Positions 26,601 to 35,362 of a stretch of DNA of 64,000 nucleotides are shown here, one piece after another (within the stretch, counting starts at the first letter, position 1; each line of letters begins with the position of its first letter). The position numbers were made by a program, and so were the translations under genes. The stretch is from Sipunculus nudus. Lineage: Eukaryota > Annelida > Sipuncula > Golfingiida > Sipunculidae. The stretch is from contig CM049307.1 in the NCBI GenBank assembly GCA_026874595.1, positions 96,448,330 to 96,512,329 of the forward strand, in the 5' to 3' direction. Under the pieces are notes generated by a model, which had not been told where the DNA came from, did no database searches, and was given only the letters and a program-made list of their open reading frames with translations.

Positions 26601-29600
26601 GGATTCATGTATTGATTTTGTTCCCTCAAACATACACATTTTATCCACAAGAGTATACAGTTGAGACTGACAAAAGAACAAGGGACCCATGGGTCACGGC
26701 GCTCAGCTGATCGTGATTGGACAATAAATGTTTCTCCACTGTGATACTATATCGAGTCGATAAAGCTTATGAATATCATGTACATGTTGGGCTATTATAA
26801 AGGAATGTAATGTAATATGTGAGTAAATGATAAATGAAATTACCTGACTGATGGATTAATAGAGTAAAATAAAGTGGTTCATTTTTTATTTATTTAGGAG
26901 GGGTTGAAAATTGTGATATATTTGAGCAAATATGAATGCAATGACAGCAGTAATAAGCAGTAGCAGAATGATGATAAGGCTATTTGTTGAAGGATCTAAA
27001 GTGTATGGTAGTCTGCAAGCGTTCAATTTGACAGATATGATGTTATGATTAACTATGCTGATGAAGTGATTTATGAATATGTGACTGTATGACACAATAT
27101 CTCTTTAGTCTTGACAAGGTACATTATTGTGATGCCCACTATGTCTACATATTACACAATATTGACATAATTTCTGGCATGTACATAGGTACCTATGGAC
27201 GAATAGTTATACAAAATATTAAAGTATGAATATATCTGATTCATCTTGTTATTGCTTACTGAGGCTGACTTTGGGATGGGGTTCGGAGAAAGGAAAAGTG
27301 AGGGCAACACAAAGGTCGATGTAGAAATATTCTATTGTAATGTTTTTCATTTATATAAGAATATGAAAAGCTAAGAGGAAAGGGGCCCTCCTACTTGGTT
27401 ATAGTAAAGTTCTAAATATATGATTGCAAACTAATACTCTGACAAGACTGTCATGAAGAAAAACAGTAAAAGTTTTGAGATACTCTGTTGCATACGAAAA
27501 TTTACAGATGGACAGGCAAGTGGACAGAATTGACTAATACCTTTATTTCACTTTCAAGAGAATAATGCATTTAAGTTTATATATAATCCTATTTTTTTAA
27601 GCAGATCCACTTTTTCCATTAAGAAGTTTTTATCTGAATCATTTTTTTATTTACAGGTTTATAAATTTTTAATTAAAAAACCTGAAAATATAAGTTAAAA
27701 TATTAGAATTGTTGCAAAAGTTGCAATCATTATATATACAGAGTAAAAAACATTGGGTCATATTATGCATGTACACATATATTTTATTATTTTTAAATCA
27801 TAAATGTTTAAACTGATTTTAAAAGAAAATAATGCCACAACATGGCATCTACAAGAATATTACTTGAATCACTATTAAAAAGTTTTGCACATTGGAGTTT
27901 TCAGGACGTTTAATTTTATTCACCCAAATAAAATAAAAGTAAATTTGATAAAATAAAACATCTTTTCAAATAAAGTATACACACTGTTGGTTGAATGAGG
28001 GACAAACAATATCATTGTGCTAATTACTATCCCAGTTTTAATTAATTACTGGAATTAATAGTCAATTTCACACCTGGTGAAGTTTTTACTCTTCTGAAGT
28101 GAGGAATTACTTATCTCATGAACATCCACACTTTCACAGCAATACACAACTTTGTGGACACAATTAAATGTACACTTTAATCATTGTAACCCTGGTGGTT
28201 CAATACAAACTCTAAAATGTAGCATGTCCAAGAATAAAATAAAATACAGAAAAATTATAACATTCATCTAGTTTATGCACCAGCTGGGGGGGGGGGGGGG
28301 GGGATGAGTGCAGGGCAGAGGGGAAGTCTGCTAGTAGTGGCCAAGCTGGGCCAAGGTAAGCTGCATGGGGTGGGTTACATAATGCAAGTGAAGGCTGTAC
28401 TACTAGGTGGGCTAGATGTAAACAACACTTGACATGGTGTATGAAAACATGAATAAAAGCTATTCATTCCAATCAATTTCTTTTGAAAGTTCAGATTTAA
28501 AAAGATTAAATCCTTATGCATATATGCTGGGAAAATTAAATCCACAGTGCCAAAGTTGGACAAAATTTAAGGTATTGATTTTTTATTTATGCTAATAACT
28601 TGAAAAATTTGCAAAATTCAGATCTAATTTTGGGTAAACAATTGAATCTTGATTAAATAAAGTTATATTCCTGAAAAAAAAGTCTCTAGGTTCAGCAATT
28701 CTCATGTTAGGTGAGTAAATATATTTCCTGATTTAAAAAAAAATTGCATTATGTTTTGGCCCATAACTTCAAAATAATACCCAATACTGACCTAATTTTT
28801 GGTATGTTCATAGAAAATGTATAAAAGAATGTGAATACTAAATACGATCAAAAACAGATCAGTGGTTTGATATTAGGCAGCCTTGAAGTGTAACAATGGT
28901 TTTTTTTATGGAAAACAGAGTTTTTTTTCCTTAATTTCTCGAAGGAACAAAGTCCTAATGACCCAATTTTTGGTATGGTAGGAGATTTTTGGGACATCTA
29001 AAAATATCTCAACAGCCTGGGGAGCATAGAGATGTGCACTGAATGACCTACAGTCATCAAAGTGGACTGCTTGACAATGTAAGGAAATACAACAAGAGCC
29101 TCCAAAAAAATTCAATAACTAGCCTAATTTTGCAGCTTTTATTTTCAAATTTCAGATTTTAACAGATTAAATCATTATGTATACATGCTGTGAAAATTAA
29201 ATCCACAGTACTTACAGGAAAAAAATGTGCCATGGCCGAAGTTGGGCAAAATTTAAGGTACCAATTTTATATTTTTGCCAATATTTAAACAAATTTAACA
29301 AATTTTGATCTAATTTTTGGTATACAATTAAATTTTGATTAATTAAAGTTGTATTACTGGAAAAAAGTCCTACCTTTAACACTTTTGGTCTTAAGTGACC
29401 AAATATCTTTCTGATTTTTTTACAAAGTCCATTATGTTTGGGCCCATAACTTTTTTAAATTATATAATACTGACTTCATATCTGGCATGTACATAGGAAC
29501 TATATAGAGGAATATTTATGGTAAATATGAAGAAAACCAGATGAGTGGTTTTGATATTAGGCAGTCCTGAAGTGTGAAAATAGATTTCTAATAAAAAATT

Positions 29601-32600
29601 GAGGTTTTTCCTTAATATCTCAAAGGAACAAAGTCCTATTGACCCAATTTTTGGCATGGTAGGAGATTATGGGGACATCTAACTGTGTGCCGAAATTCAG
29701 ATTCGTAGGTCCAACGGTGTCGAAACGTGCCAGTCTTACGGACGGACATCCAGACGGACAGACAGACAGACGGACGGACGACGGACAATAGACCATGACT
29801 TTAGCTCAGATGACTTATAGTCAGCTGAGCTAAAAATACCATAATTAAAATTATTTTACTGTGACAAAACTATAGACTAACATAGAAATACAGTTTTGAG
29901 CATGACTACTGTCATGATTTAAAAGTAGGCCTCATCAGGCAAGCCCAGTGAGGGGTGTTAATTAAATCATTGCTGATTCATTCATTTAAAGCTACAGTTG
30001 CCTTATCTTCACATCCAAATTGGATCATAATGCAAACAGTTCCAAACACAGTTGTTACTGCTAATGGCATATGCCATAGCCTAAAGAATTCATCAGGGGA
30101 CCACTGCAATAACATTATTTAGGGATTAAGCCCAGAGCTGACCCAAAAACCATGGTTACAATTGTGATATAATAATATTGACAATAGTAATACAGAAGGC
30201 CCCAGGCTAAGTCACTAACACGACTTAAGTCATGTTACTGCAACAGACCCAGGACACCATAAACTTGTTAACAAGTTATGCTTAACCATATACATTTTAT
30301 TTGAAATTTAAAATTTACCGCAGCAGCTCAGAAAGTGTACATAACTAAAATGTTAAGTATGATAACTGAAGCATGAAAGAAACAGGAGGTAACTGATATT
30401 TGGTAACTGTAAAGTGGGCATTTAGGATGCCCACTGTGTGTGTAAGCCAGTGGTGGTGGGTGGTGGTGGCGGGTCACTGGGTTATGTAAAGACTGAAGAG
30501 ACAGAGCTAGGACCCAGTCACCCAGGGGAATAATAAGTCCCTTGAATAAGTTAATCATTTTCACCTAACTCCAAATCAATAAAAAAAAAAAATACAAGTG
30601 TCTCATTTCATTATAGGATAAATATACCACATATTAAGGGGCAAAAAATGTTAACACGTCAAATTCTAATGAACATACTTTGTCAGACAGATTGTTCCTG
30701 TTAATAATCAAGCACTTGACAAATTCTGTCGAACTGTAAACTCTGCGAATGAGCCTTATAAATGAAATAGCAAATAACTAAGCTTGTCTTTGATTGGGGG
30801 TTTCGTTAAACTCAGTGGTGATAAACTGATGTGCAAAACCTTTAAAAGTCATAATTTTTTTGCCATACATGCCCTTTTTGACAATATCCCTGGGAGTAAA
30901 GTCAGTAAACCCAGCAGGCACCTATTCTTTAATTGTAACCAACCACTGAGGGGACATTCATCAACTTTGCTCAAGATTTCCCCTGTAAGTCAGATTGGTG
31001 AATCACCAAACAGCACAGGAATACGGCAAAATTTCATCAAGAACTTGTCAGAGGTACATCCATACTGACTCTAGGTAATAATAGAAGTCCGAGTCGCTTA
31101 GATGATTATTGGAGACACCGAGGAACTATCACCTTCTTAACAGTAAACCCATAGCCCAAGACCACATTTCTGATGAAACACTCGGACGTTACAAGACCAC
31201 CAGATTTTGCCATGTAAACAATCTTTGAAGTTTGAAACTTGTGCACTGAAATCACTTGTCATGGTCACGAATTGACATTCCTAACACAAGTTACATTCAT
31301 ACAACTTTGTGGACGAGGGAACCAATAGTTTATCTGCAGGCACCTGCTCAATACAGGAACAGAATGACCAAAAACAAGGGTTTTTTTTGTGCCCATAATA
31401 CACACAAAAGACTAAATATGACTTTACTTAATATATTTACACATAATCCCAGGTCTTCAGAATGCACTTCGAAACTTCTTTGAAACAACCATTATGGGGT
31501 GCGGGGGGGGGGGGGGGGGGGGGGGAGGATCTATGAATGGGGGTTAGGACTTAGTGACAAGATACTATGCTTGGCATGTCTGATATTTCAGGTAATTATT
31601 TTCAATACTGCGTTATATAAAGATGTTATTTAGCCACCAAAATGCCATATACCATTTGATCTTTCCATCACAGTAAATTTTCTGGTCTAAACAGTTCAGT
31701 GTGTTTGTGTTTTTCCCTTCATATGTGCAACCCTGATTGAGGGTCAAGCTGTGGATGAATTTCCTTATGTACCATGCAAGACTGAGTCAGTGCCCTTCTC
31801 AGTTAAGGTACCGGACAAGACAACCAGGAATGATTTTGATGTTTGTAACAGGTAATAATCTAAACTGACACTGGCAGGTAGTTCATGTTAAATGGGCTGT
31901 TGCTACAGATCCAGACACCAATCATACAAGCTCAAATTTCAGTACTTCCTATGAGCATGTTCAGTGTTGTGCACTAAAACTGCCGGACACATCTATAGGA
32001 GCTACCAGCACCAACTGACGGACCTACCAGAACATATGCTTTTGTTCCTGCATTTAGTAACAACTATAGACTTTAATCAATTTTAATTGTAGCACTTTAT
32101 GTGGGATTTCTGGGAGAATAAGCACGGACCCAGAGATCTGCAAAATTACCAAATAATTTTCATAAAATGTGTCGGAAGCAAACTGCTAGATTTTGAATTG
32201 ACCATGACCTAAGAAAGTTTAATATATGTACTCACGAATTAATGTTTAAACAAAAGACCTATACACATGTATGTTAATTATTTAAAGGTTTAAGATGAAG
32301 TCCATATGACTTTTAATGTAAATAAAATTAGGCCTTCTCCTTGTTTAACTTGTTAAGAAATTTATGAAAATTGATTAATATCATTGGCTTTATTGATAAA
32401 TTTCTATTTGCATGTAGTCCTAGAACTTTAAAAGGTTATCCATAATCTGCATAATCCTCATAATGCCGATATATGTATGTACTTATAGCTTCACTTAATT
32501 CCACAACTGGAAATAGTCGAGACCTTTAGCTCAGGGGCAATGTGTCTGGAGCTCTAGACATTTCGTATTAACTATTTTTAAACGTGGCATTATCATGATC

Positions 32601-33229
32601 CCAGGTGCAGCTCACTGCGAATATTGAATATTTTTCATCAATTTTATCATAACAAGAAAGAAAACAAGGAATGGCTTCTTGATCATAAAGACACTGGTGT
32701 CGAAACTTAATCAGCATTAAATTAAAATGATGTACGCACAATAACAGCTGTACTCAATGTTTATTCATTAAAAAAGATACTTAAAATACAAACTGATACA
32801 AGTTGCTTTTGTATTATCGAGAAAAGTAGCCGTCTCTAATTTGATTCTAGAGTACAAAATAACAACACTGCTCGGTTATTTTGCCTGTCAAACACAACAG
32901 ACATCTATGCAGAGTTTGCACATAGATTACCTATTTTTCTCAAAAAAAGAAAGTTTCTGAAAATATTGTGCCACGACTGGAAACGGAAATTTAATTTAAC
33001 AATATAAGTCAGATGAGCGGCAAAATTATCTCAACGGTACATCGGGCTGGTTTGAGTTATATTAAGTGAAGGCAACTTGGGTTTTAGAACAACAAAACTG
33101 ACAGCTGTCAACCAAACAATTGGGATATGGAAACGCTCAACAATTTTACTCACCAAGATAAATATCACCAAAGGAACCGCTTCCTATTTTGCGCCCGAGG
33201 CGGTATTTGTTTCCTACTCGGAGCTCCAT
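8413..33229 (-). CDS. CSNK1D: Casein kinase 1 delta/epsilon (doubletime-type), full gene, 8 coding exons
   Basis: Serine/threonine kinase of the CK1 delta/epsilon class, known to phosphorylate PERIOD clock proteins, Dishevelled and many primed substrates in nucleus, cytosol and at centrosomes. I joined eight exons (33154-33229, 25722-25832, 24357-24505, 23470-23698, 22339-22509, 21276-21424, 12712-12877, 8413-8669). All have GT/AG borders and compatible phases; the total is 1308 nt, or 435 residues against 415-416 in human. The protein starts [20 protein letters not shown]. Visible are the glycine loop (16-21), VAIK lysine 38, HRD Asp128, DFG Asp149, the CK1-specific SIN motif (181-183), Arg178 (the residue hit by hamster tau) and a TKRQK basic motif near 220. 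The kinase domain ends at Phe295, and a Gly/Ser/Arg-rich autoregulatory-type tail follows. Start chosen by homology. Delta and epsilon cannot be separated, because that duplication is vertebrate. Unusual: extra acceptor copies before exon 5. Confidence 0.93.
8670..12711 (-). other. CK1 last intron
   Basis: AT-rich, no exon seen. It holds a tRNA-like SINE remnant near 11.4 kb. The open frames at 12.3-12.6 kb on both strands show no protein-like composition or homology I recognise. Confidence 0.6.
11372..11440 (-). mobile_element. tRNA-derived SINE remnant
   Basis: On the minus strand TAGCGTAGTGG fits the polymerase III A-box exactly. A weaker B-box-like TTTAAATACC follows about 35 bp later. 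It looks like the head of a tRNA-derived SINE rather than a working tRNA gene, as no full cloverleaf is seen. Confidence 0.45.
12712..12877 (-). CDS. CSNK1D: CK1 coding exon 7 (C-terminal tail)
   Basis: 166 nt, starting in phase 0 after LKF with [19 protein letters not shown], then a Ser/Thr/Gly-rich stretch to GMDFG. The basic and acidic DRRDRQ run resembles the start of the tail in animal CK1 delta/epsilon. Acceptor ATGCAG, donor GTAAGA. GC content is clearly above the flanks. Confidence 0.87.
13452..13590 (+). repeat. Dispersed repeat, copy 1 (relative at 39118-39235)
   Basis: Shares the order GTGAGATTGTGAAAATGGAGCC ... ACCAACCACAGTATT with 39118-39235 (GAGATCGCGAAAATAGAACC ... CCAACCGCAGTATT). 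The differences are mostly CG to TG or CA, as expected from CpG decay in an old non-coding transposon copy. Confidence 0.5.
15776..17675 (+). mobile_element. ACGG-microsatellite element, copy 1 (about 1.9 kb)
   Basis: Starts CAAGGGACCTATGGGTCAC followed by GCTCAGCTG, and ends with an (ACGG)n tract (17580-17625) and the hairpin TAGCTCAG...CTGAGCTA plus A-run. It shares a body landmark (AACATGGCATCT near 16.6 kb), a G-run near 16.76 kb and a block of about 700 bp with the copies at 26.7 and 53.1 kb. There is one copy of the block here. No transposase was found, so it is non-autonomous. Resembles bivalve pearl/Helentron-associated elements, by inference. Confidence 0.7.
17578..17628 (+). repeat. 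(ACGG)n microsatellite
   Basis: Near-perfect GGAC/ACGG tetranucleotide repeats placed just before the terminal hairpin of the element. Confidence 0.9.
19080..20470 (+). repeat. Tandem repeat rich in TGACCTTTGACCT, about 145-bp units in 290-bp pairs
   Basis: Alternating A and B units of roughly 145 bp. Most contain GTGACCTTGACCTTTGACCT, i.e. several RGGTCA half-sites, including a DR1 (AGGTCAAAGGTCA on the minus strand). Copies are centred near 19225, 19370, 19510, 19655 and 19800, with weaker ones near 19960 and 20280. The array ends in a hairpin with stem GTATCC/GGATAC (20440-20464). The open frame across it is a by-product of repetition, not a gene. Confidence 0.75.
21276..21424 (-). CDS. 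CSNK1D: CK1 coding exon 6 (end of kinase domain)
   Basis: 149 nt, residues 246 (split) to 295. Codes [37 protein letters not shown] and ends FDWNMLKF, the usual end of the CK1 catalytic domain. Acceptor TTCCCAG, donor GTAAGT. Confidence 0.93.
21425..22338 (-). other. CK1 intron 5
   Basis: 914 bp of AT-rich sequence. No other feature seen. Confidence 0.7.
22339..22509 (-). CDS. CSNK1D: CK1 coding exon 5 ([18 protein letters not shown])
   Basis: 171 nt, phase 1 in and phase 1 out, residues 189-245. Codes [18 protein letters not shown], then [19 protein letters not shown] and the CKGFP stretch. The innermost acceptor (CAG before 22509) gives the frame that fits the family. Two upstream copies of the acceptor and exon start lie 69 and 138 bp away. 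LRGC replaces vertebrate NLGS before LPWQG, possibly a lineage difference. Confidence 0.92.
22510..22647 (-). repeat. Two extra tandem copies of CK1 exon 5 acceptor and exon start (69 bp each)
   Basis: The 69-bp unit is made of the first part of exon 5 followed by intron-like T-rich sequence ending GTGTTTCAG. It occurs at 22510-22578 and 22579-22647, directly upstream of the true exon start at 22509. Because 69 is a multiple of three, the middle acceptor would add 23 in-frame residues ([16 protein letters not shown], then a Cys-rich tail) between Ile188 and Glu189. The outer copy reads EQNS and then TGA, so use of that acceptor would introduce a premature stop. Confidence 0.88.
22648..23469 (-). 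other. CK1 intron 4 remainder
   Basis: Includes a fragment of a dispersed repeat (about 23200-23400) with GGATCCGGATCACGAGCC, AAAATTTCATGGG and an ACACACACAAACGG tail, the usual order seen in a widespread animal repeat. No exon. Confidence 0.5.
23140..23400 (+). mobile_element. Dispersed repeat fragment (GGATCCGGATCAC ... AAATTTCATGGG type)
   Basis: The motif order GATCCGGATC, CACCAAAATCTGA, CCTGAAAATTTCATGG, GTTCATGACT and an ACACACAAACGG tail matches a repeat type I recall from fish and molluscs. A related copy is at 50545-50790. No coding potential seen. Confidence 0.45.
23470..23698 (-). CDS. CSNK1D: CK1 coding exon 4 (HRD, DFG, SIN motifs)
   Basis: 229 nt. Holds IHRDVKPDN (Asp128), [11 protein letters not shown] (Asp149), [11 protein letters not shown] and ends in THLGI plus the first base of the Glu189 codon. 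Acceptor TTTCAG, donor GTAAGT. This is the catalytic core; no key residue is missing. Confidence 0.94.
23699..25721 (-). other. CK1 introns 2 and 3 (split by exon 3)
   Basis: Intron 3 is 23699-24356 and intron 2 is 24506-25721. Both are AT-rich without further recognisable features. Confidence 0.7.
24357..24505 (-). CDS. CSNK1D: CK1 coding exon 3 (hinge, [12 protein letters not shown])
   Basis: 149 nt, ending on a whole codon. Codes [10 protein letters not shown], the hinge [15 protein letters not shown] and [10 protein letters not shown]. Acceptor ATTACAG, donor GTGAGT. The reading continues directly into ISRIEYIHS of the next exon. Confidence 0.93.
25722..25832 (-). CDS. CSNK1D: CK1 coding exon 2 (catalytic lysine)
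   Basis: 111 nt, phase 1 in and phase 1 out. Codes [20 protein letters not shown] onward to MMQGG, with Lys38 of the VAIK motif. Acceptor TTTACAG, donor GTAAGT. The adjoining first intron is about 7.3 kb. Confidence 0.93.
26679..29836 (+). mobile_element. ACGG-microsatellite element, copy 2 (about 3.2 kb)
   Basis: Starts CAAGGGACCCATGGGTCACG and ends in imperfect (ACGG)n and the TAGCTCAG...CTGAGCTA hairpin. The core block is present twice in tandem (about 28440-28990 and 29090-29830). It shares the AACATGGCATCT landmark near 27.84 kb and a G-run near 28.29 kb with copy 1. Plus orientation, antisense to the kinase gene. Confidence 0.7.
28286..28303 (+). repeat. Poly-G run
   Basis: About 18 consecutive G inside the ACGG-type element, matching the G-run near 16760 in copy 1. 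Length is likely unreliable in the assembly. Confidence 0.85.
31502..31526 (+). repeat. Poly-G run of more than 20 bases
   Basis: The longest G homopolymer in the window, preceded by GTGC and ended by AGGATC. It could fold into quadruplex structures and is prone to length error. Confidence 0.9.
32528..32640 (+). mobile_element. Possible tRNA-like SINE remnant
   Basis: TTTAGCTCAGGGGC fits a tRNA D-arm/A-box, but the downstream B-box is not convincing (GATCCCAGGTGC). Most likely an old SINE or chance match. Confidence 0.25.
33154..33229 (-). CDS. CSNK1D: CK1 coding exon 1 (start codon, glycine loop)
   Basis: Codes residues 1-25 plus the first base of codon 26, including GSGSFGD. ATG is at 33229-33227. 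The donor is GTGAGT at 33153-33148. The exon itself begins at 33231, after a TTTTTCAG acceptor, so only two bases of 5' UTR lie in it. Confidence 0.93.
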
Positions 33230-33374
33230 GTCTGAAAAACAACAAAATTCTCAATTTGAGGCAGTTATCCAAGTTCCTTCACATTTTGGCAACGCAACGC
33301 CCAGCCACCAAGAAAATGACAACAGATCGGATTTTCTCTAGCGGAAGCTCGAATAAATTACCATTTTGACTCAC

Positions 33375-33545
33375 CTGTGAATCACCAATCCTCTTCCTAT
33401 TTTGGAGATTCTACGGACAAATATATACTAATTCATTTGGATCCAGTCTTTGGTCTATATGAACGACTAATTAGGGGATGGACGCGGATTTTCAAAGGTA
33501 TTTCGATCAGATTTTTATGCCATTATTTACGTCTAGACTCCGGTT
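33375..33545 (-). other. Probable CK1 non-coding first exon (5' UTR)
   Basis: On the minus strand the consensus donor CAG/GTGAGT lies at 33375/33374. The coding exon opens with acceptor TTTTTCAG at 33232, leaving a 143-bp intron. The upstream end of this exon is a guess based on the GC-rich promoter just beyond. Confidence 0.55.
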
Positions 33546-33670
33546 GCTGACGCCCAGTGCGCAGGCGCGGACAAGTTACTTCCGCACAGAAACAAGGTCC
33601 GATGTCAATGAACGTTTCGGCATTCCTCGGATAACCCACCGAAAAGCACAGCGAAAAAAGCCGAGATAAT
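33546..33670 (-). promoter_or_regulatory. Probable TATA-less CK1 promoter with NRF1-like and ETS-like sites
   Basis: A locally GC- and CpG-rich patch in AT-rich DNA. It holds TGCGCAGGCGCG (33558-33569), close to the NRF1 consensus, and ACTTCCG (33578-33584), an ETS/GABP core (CGGAAGT on the minus strand). No TATA box was seen at a fitting distance. The placement directly before the non-coding exon supports promoter function; this is inferred from motifs only. Confidence 0.5.
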
Positions 33671-33890
33671 TCGTCATCAGTCGGGAAAAATGTGATATTA
33701 CGTAAGAAAAAATCCTGACAATTTCTTTTCTTATGCCTAATATAATTCAAGATATGATTTTTTTTTATAATAGTTATAATAATATATAATATTGTAATAT
33801 ACATAACAATACAATGTATATTTTATAGTAATATAATATTATGATTTAAAATATATAATATATACTTAAATATTTTATAAGGCTTTTGAG

Positions 33891-33921
<31 letters not shown>

Positions 33922-34233
33922 TAGACAACGATTTAAGCGAGTCCAAAGGGCGCATATGCGCCAGAGGGTCAGGAGGTGTGGAAAATAAAAAATTCATTTA
34001 TGCATCATGGAAATTTAATGTGTTTTTTTTTTTGTTTTTTTTTTTTGTTTTTTTTGCTATTTGTCAACTTTAATCACATGTTGACCCACAAGTAGGCTAC
34101 AAAGCATTGGATTTACAGAATCGTGTAGGCTAATTTAGTTGATAATGTTTTCATACTTGCGCGATGAGGTTTTATATCCCAAGCAAGCTCATAAATGTGA
34201 ACAAAACTGGTCAAATGTCATAAAATAATAATT

Positions 34234-34285
<52 letters not shown>

Positions 34286-35040
34286 CATCACTCAGGTCTC
34301 ACAACAATGCGCAGCTAGCAATACCGTTATATTGAAATACTGTAAATATCTCCAGAAAGTTTTTTTATTTAATTGCATATAATTCATTAAATATTGAATA
34401 TTTCATTTAAAGAAAAATGCTTAATAATCTATATCCACTGGATGAAATATGTAGGCTACATAAAATATAAAATGTAAGAAATATTTCAGCAATAGTAATT
34501 ATATAAAGACATACAACGTAAAGTGCAGATTAAATGTTACCCACTCTTCTCTCTCTTTGGCCAAAAAGTGTGTACGTGCCCCGTCCCTTTGTCCTGAAGT
34601 TCATTTGCTTAGTTTTTTTTACAGGTGACTTTGTATAATTTTATAAGCTTTAAGCTAATTATATCATACCATATCATATCACACGATATATATATATATA
34701 AACGTTTTCCCCTATAGTAGGCAAAGACATAACTATATATTAATACTATGTCTTGTTATGATTGTCATGAATATTATTATTATTATTCTTATTATTATTA
34801 TCATTTGTAGTAAAGTGTCAGTTATAGGTGCCTTAGGGACTACAGCATATATAAAGGTTTACCCAAAACCTGAATTAAAGCGATTATATTGAAATAAATT
34901 TTCTGAACGCAGTGGGAGATGATTGAATGCACCATTCTATATATGATGTGATTCTGCATCCCCAAAAGACTTGTAAAAAGTTTAACATACACTCGCTGAT
35001 CAGTCACACCCTAGTTTTGTTTCTATGTGAGCGTTATTGG
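33671..35040. repeat. AT-rich intergenic DNA with microsatellites
   Basis: Upstream of CK1. Contains (TG)n followed by about 18 G (33890-33921), T-rich runs (34022-34055), an (AT)n tract (34230-34282) and an ATT-rich run near 34.78 kb. No gene is supported. Confidence 0.85.
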
Positions 35041-35043
35041 AGA

Positions 35044-35362
35044 CAGTTCAAGTTATTTAATGGAAACATAAATATTAAATTTTTAAGATATCAGTATCAC
35101 ACAATTTTTGTTGCATACAAAAATGCCATTATCCAGACATTCTTCATGCAAATATAAAATTGGATCATGCAGTCCAACCATTTCTCAGGAATCATTATAT
35201 ACAGTTCATGTTATTCAATGGAAACATAAAAATACAATTTTTGAGATATCGGTATAACACAAGCTTTGTTGAATACACAAATGCCATCATCCAGACATTC
35301 TGCATACAAATATTTAATTGGATCATGCAGTCCAACCAGTGCTCAGGATTCATTATAGCCAA
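35044..35362 (+). repeat. 158-bp tandem duplication
   Basis: Two adjacent units starting CAGTTCAAGTTATTTAATGG (35044) and CAGTTCATGTTATTCAATGG (35202), both carrying ATCCAGACATTC and TTGGATCATGCAGTCCAACC. The period is 158 bp. The open frames over it reflect the repetition. The size is close to the roughly 160-bp bivalve satellites, but membership cannot be tested here. Confidence 0.8.

Larger units (their letters stand above)
25833..33153 (-). other. CK1 intron 1 (7.3 kb)
   Basis: Holds the second ACGG-type element (26679-29836), a run of more than 20 G near 31.5 kb and a tRNA-like A-box near 32.5 kb. No extra exon found. Length and position (first coding intron) make it a plausible site for regulatory elements, but none is identifiable. 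Confidence 0.6.

Noticed and set aside
28375-28563. Short frames across intron 1 repeats
   Set aside because: AT-rich, inside the repeat element, no conserved features.
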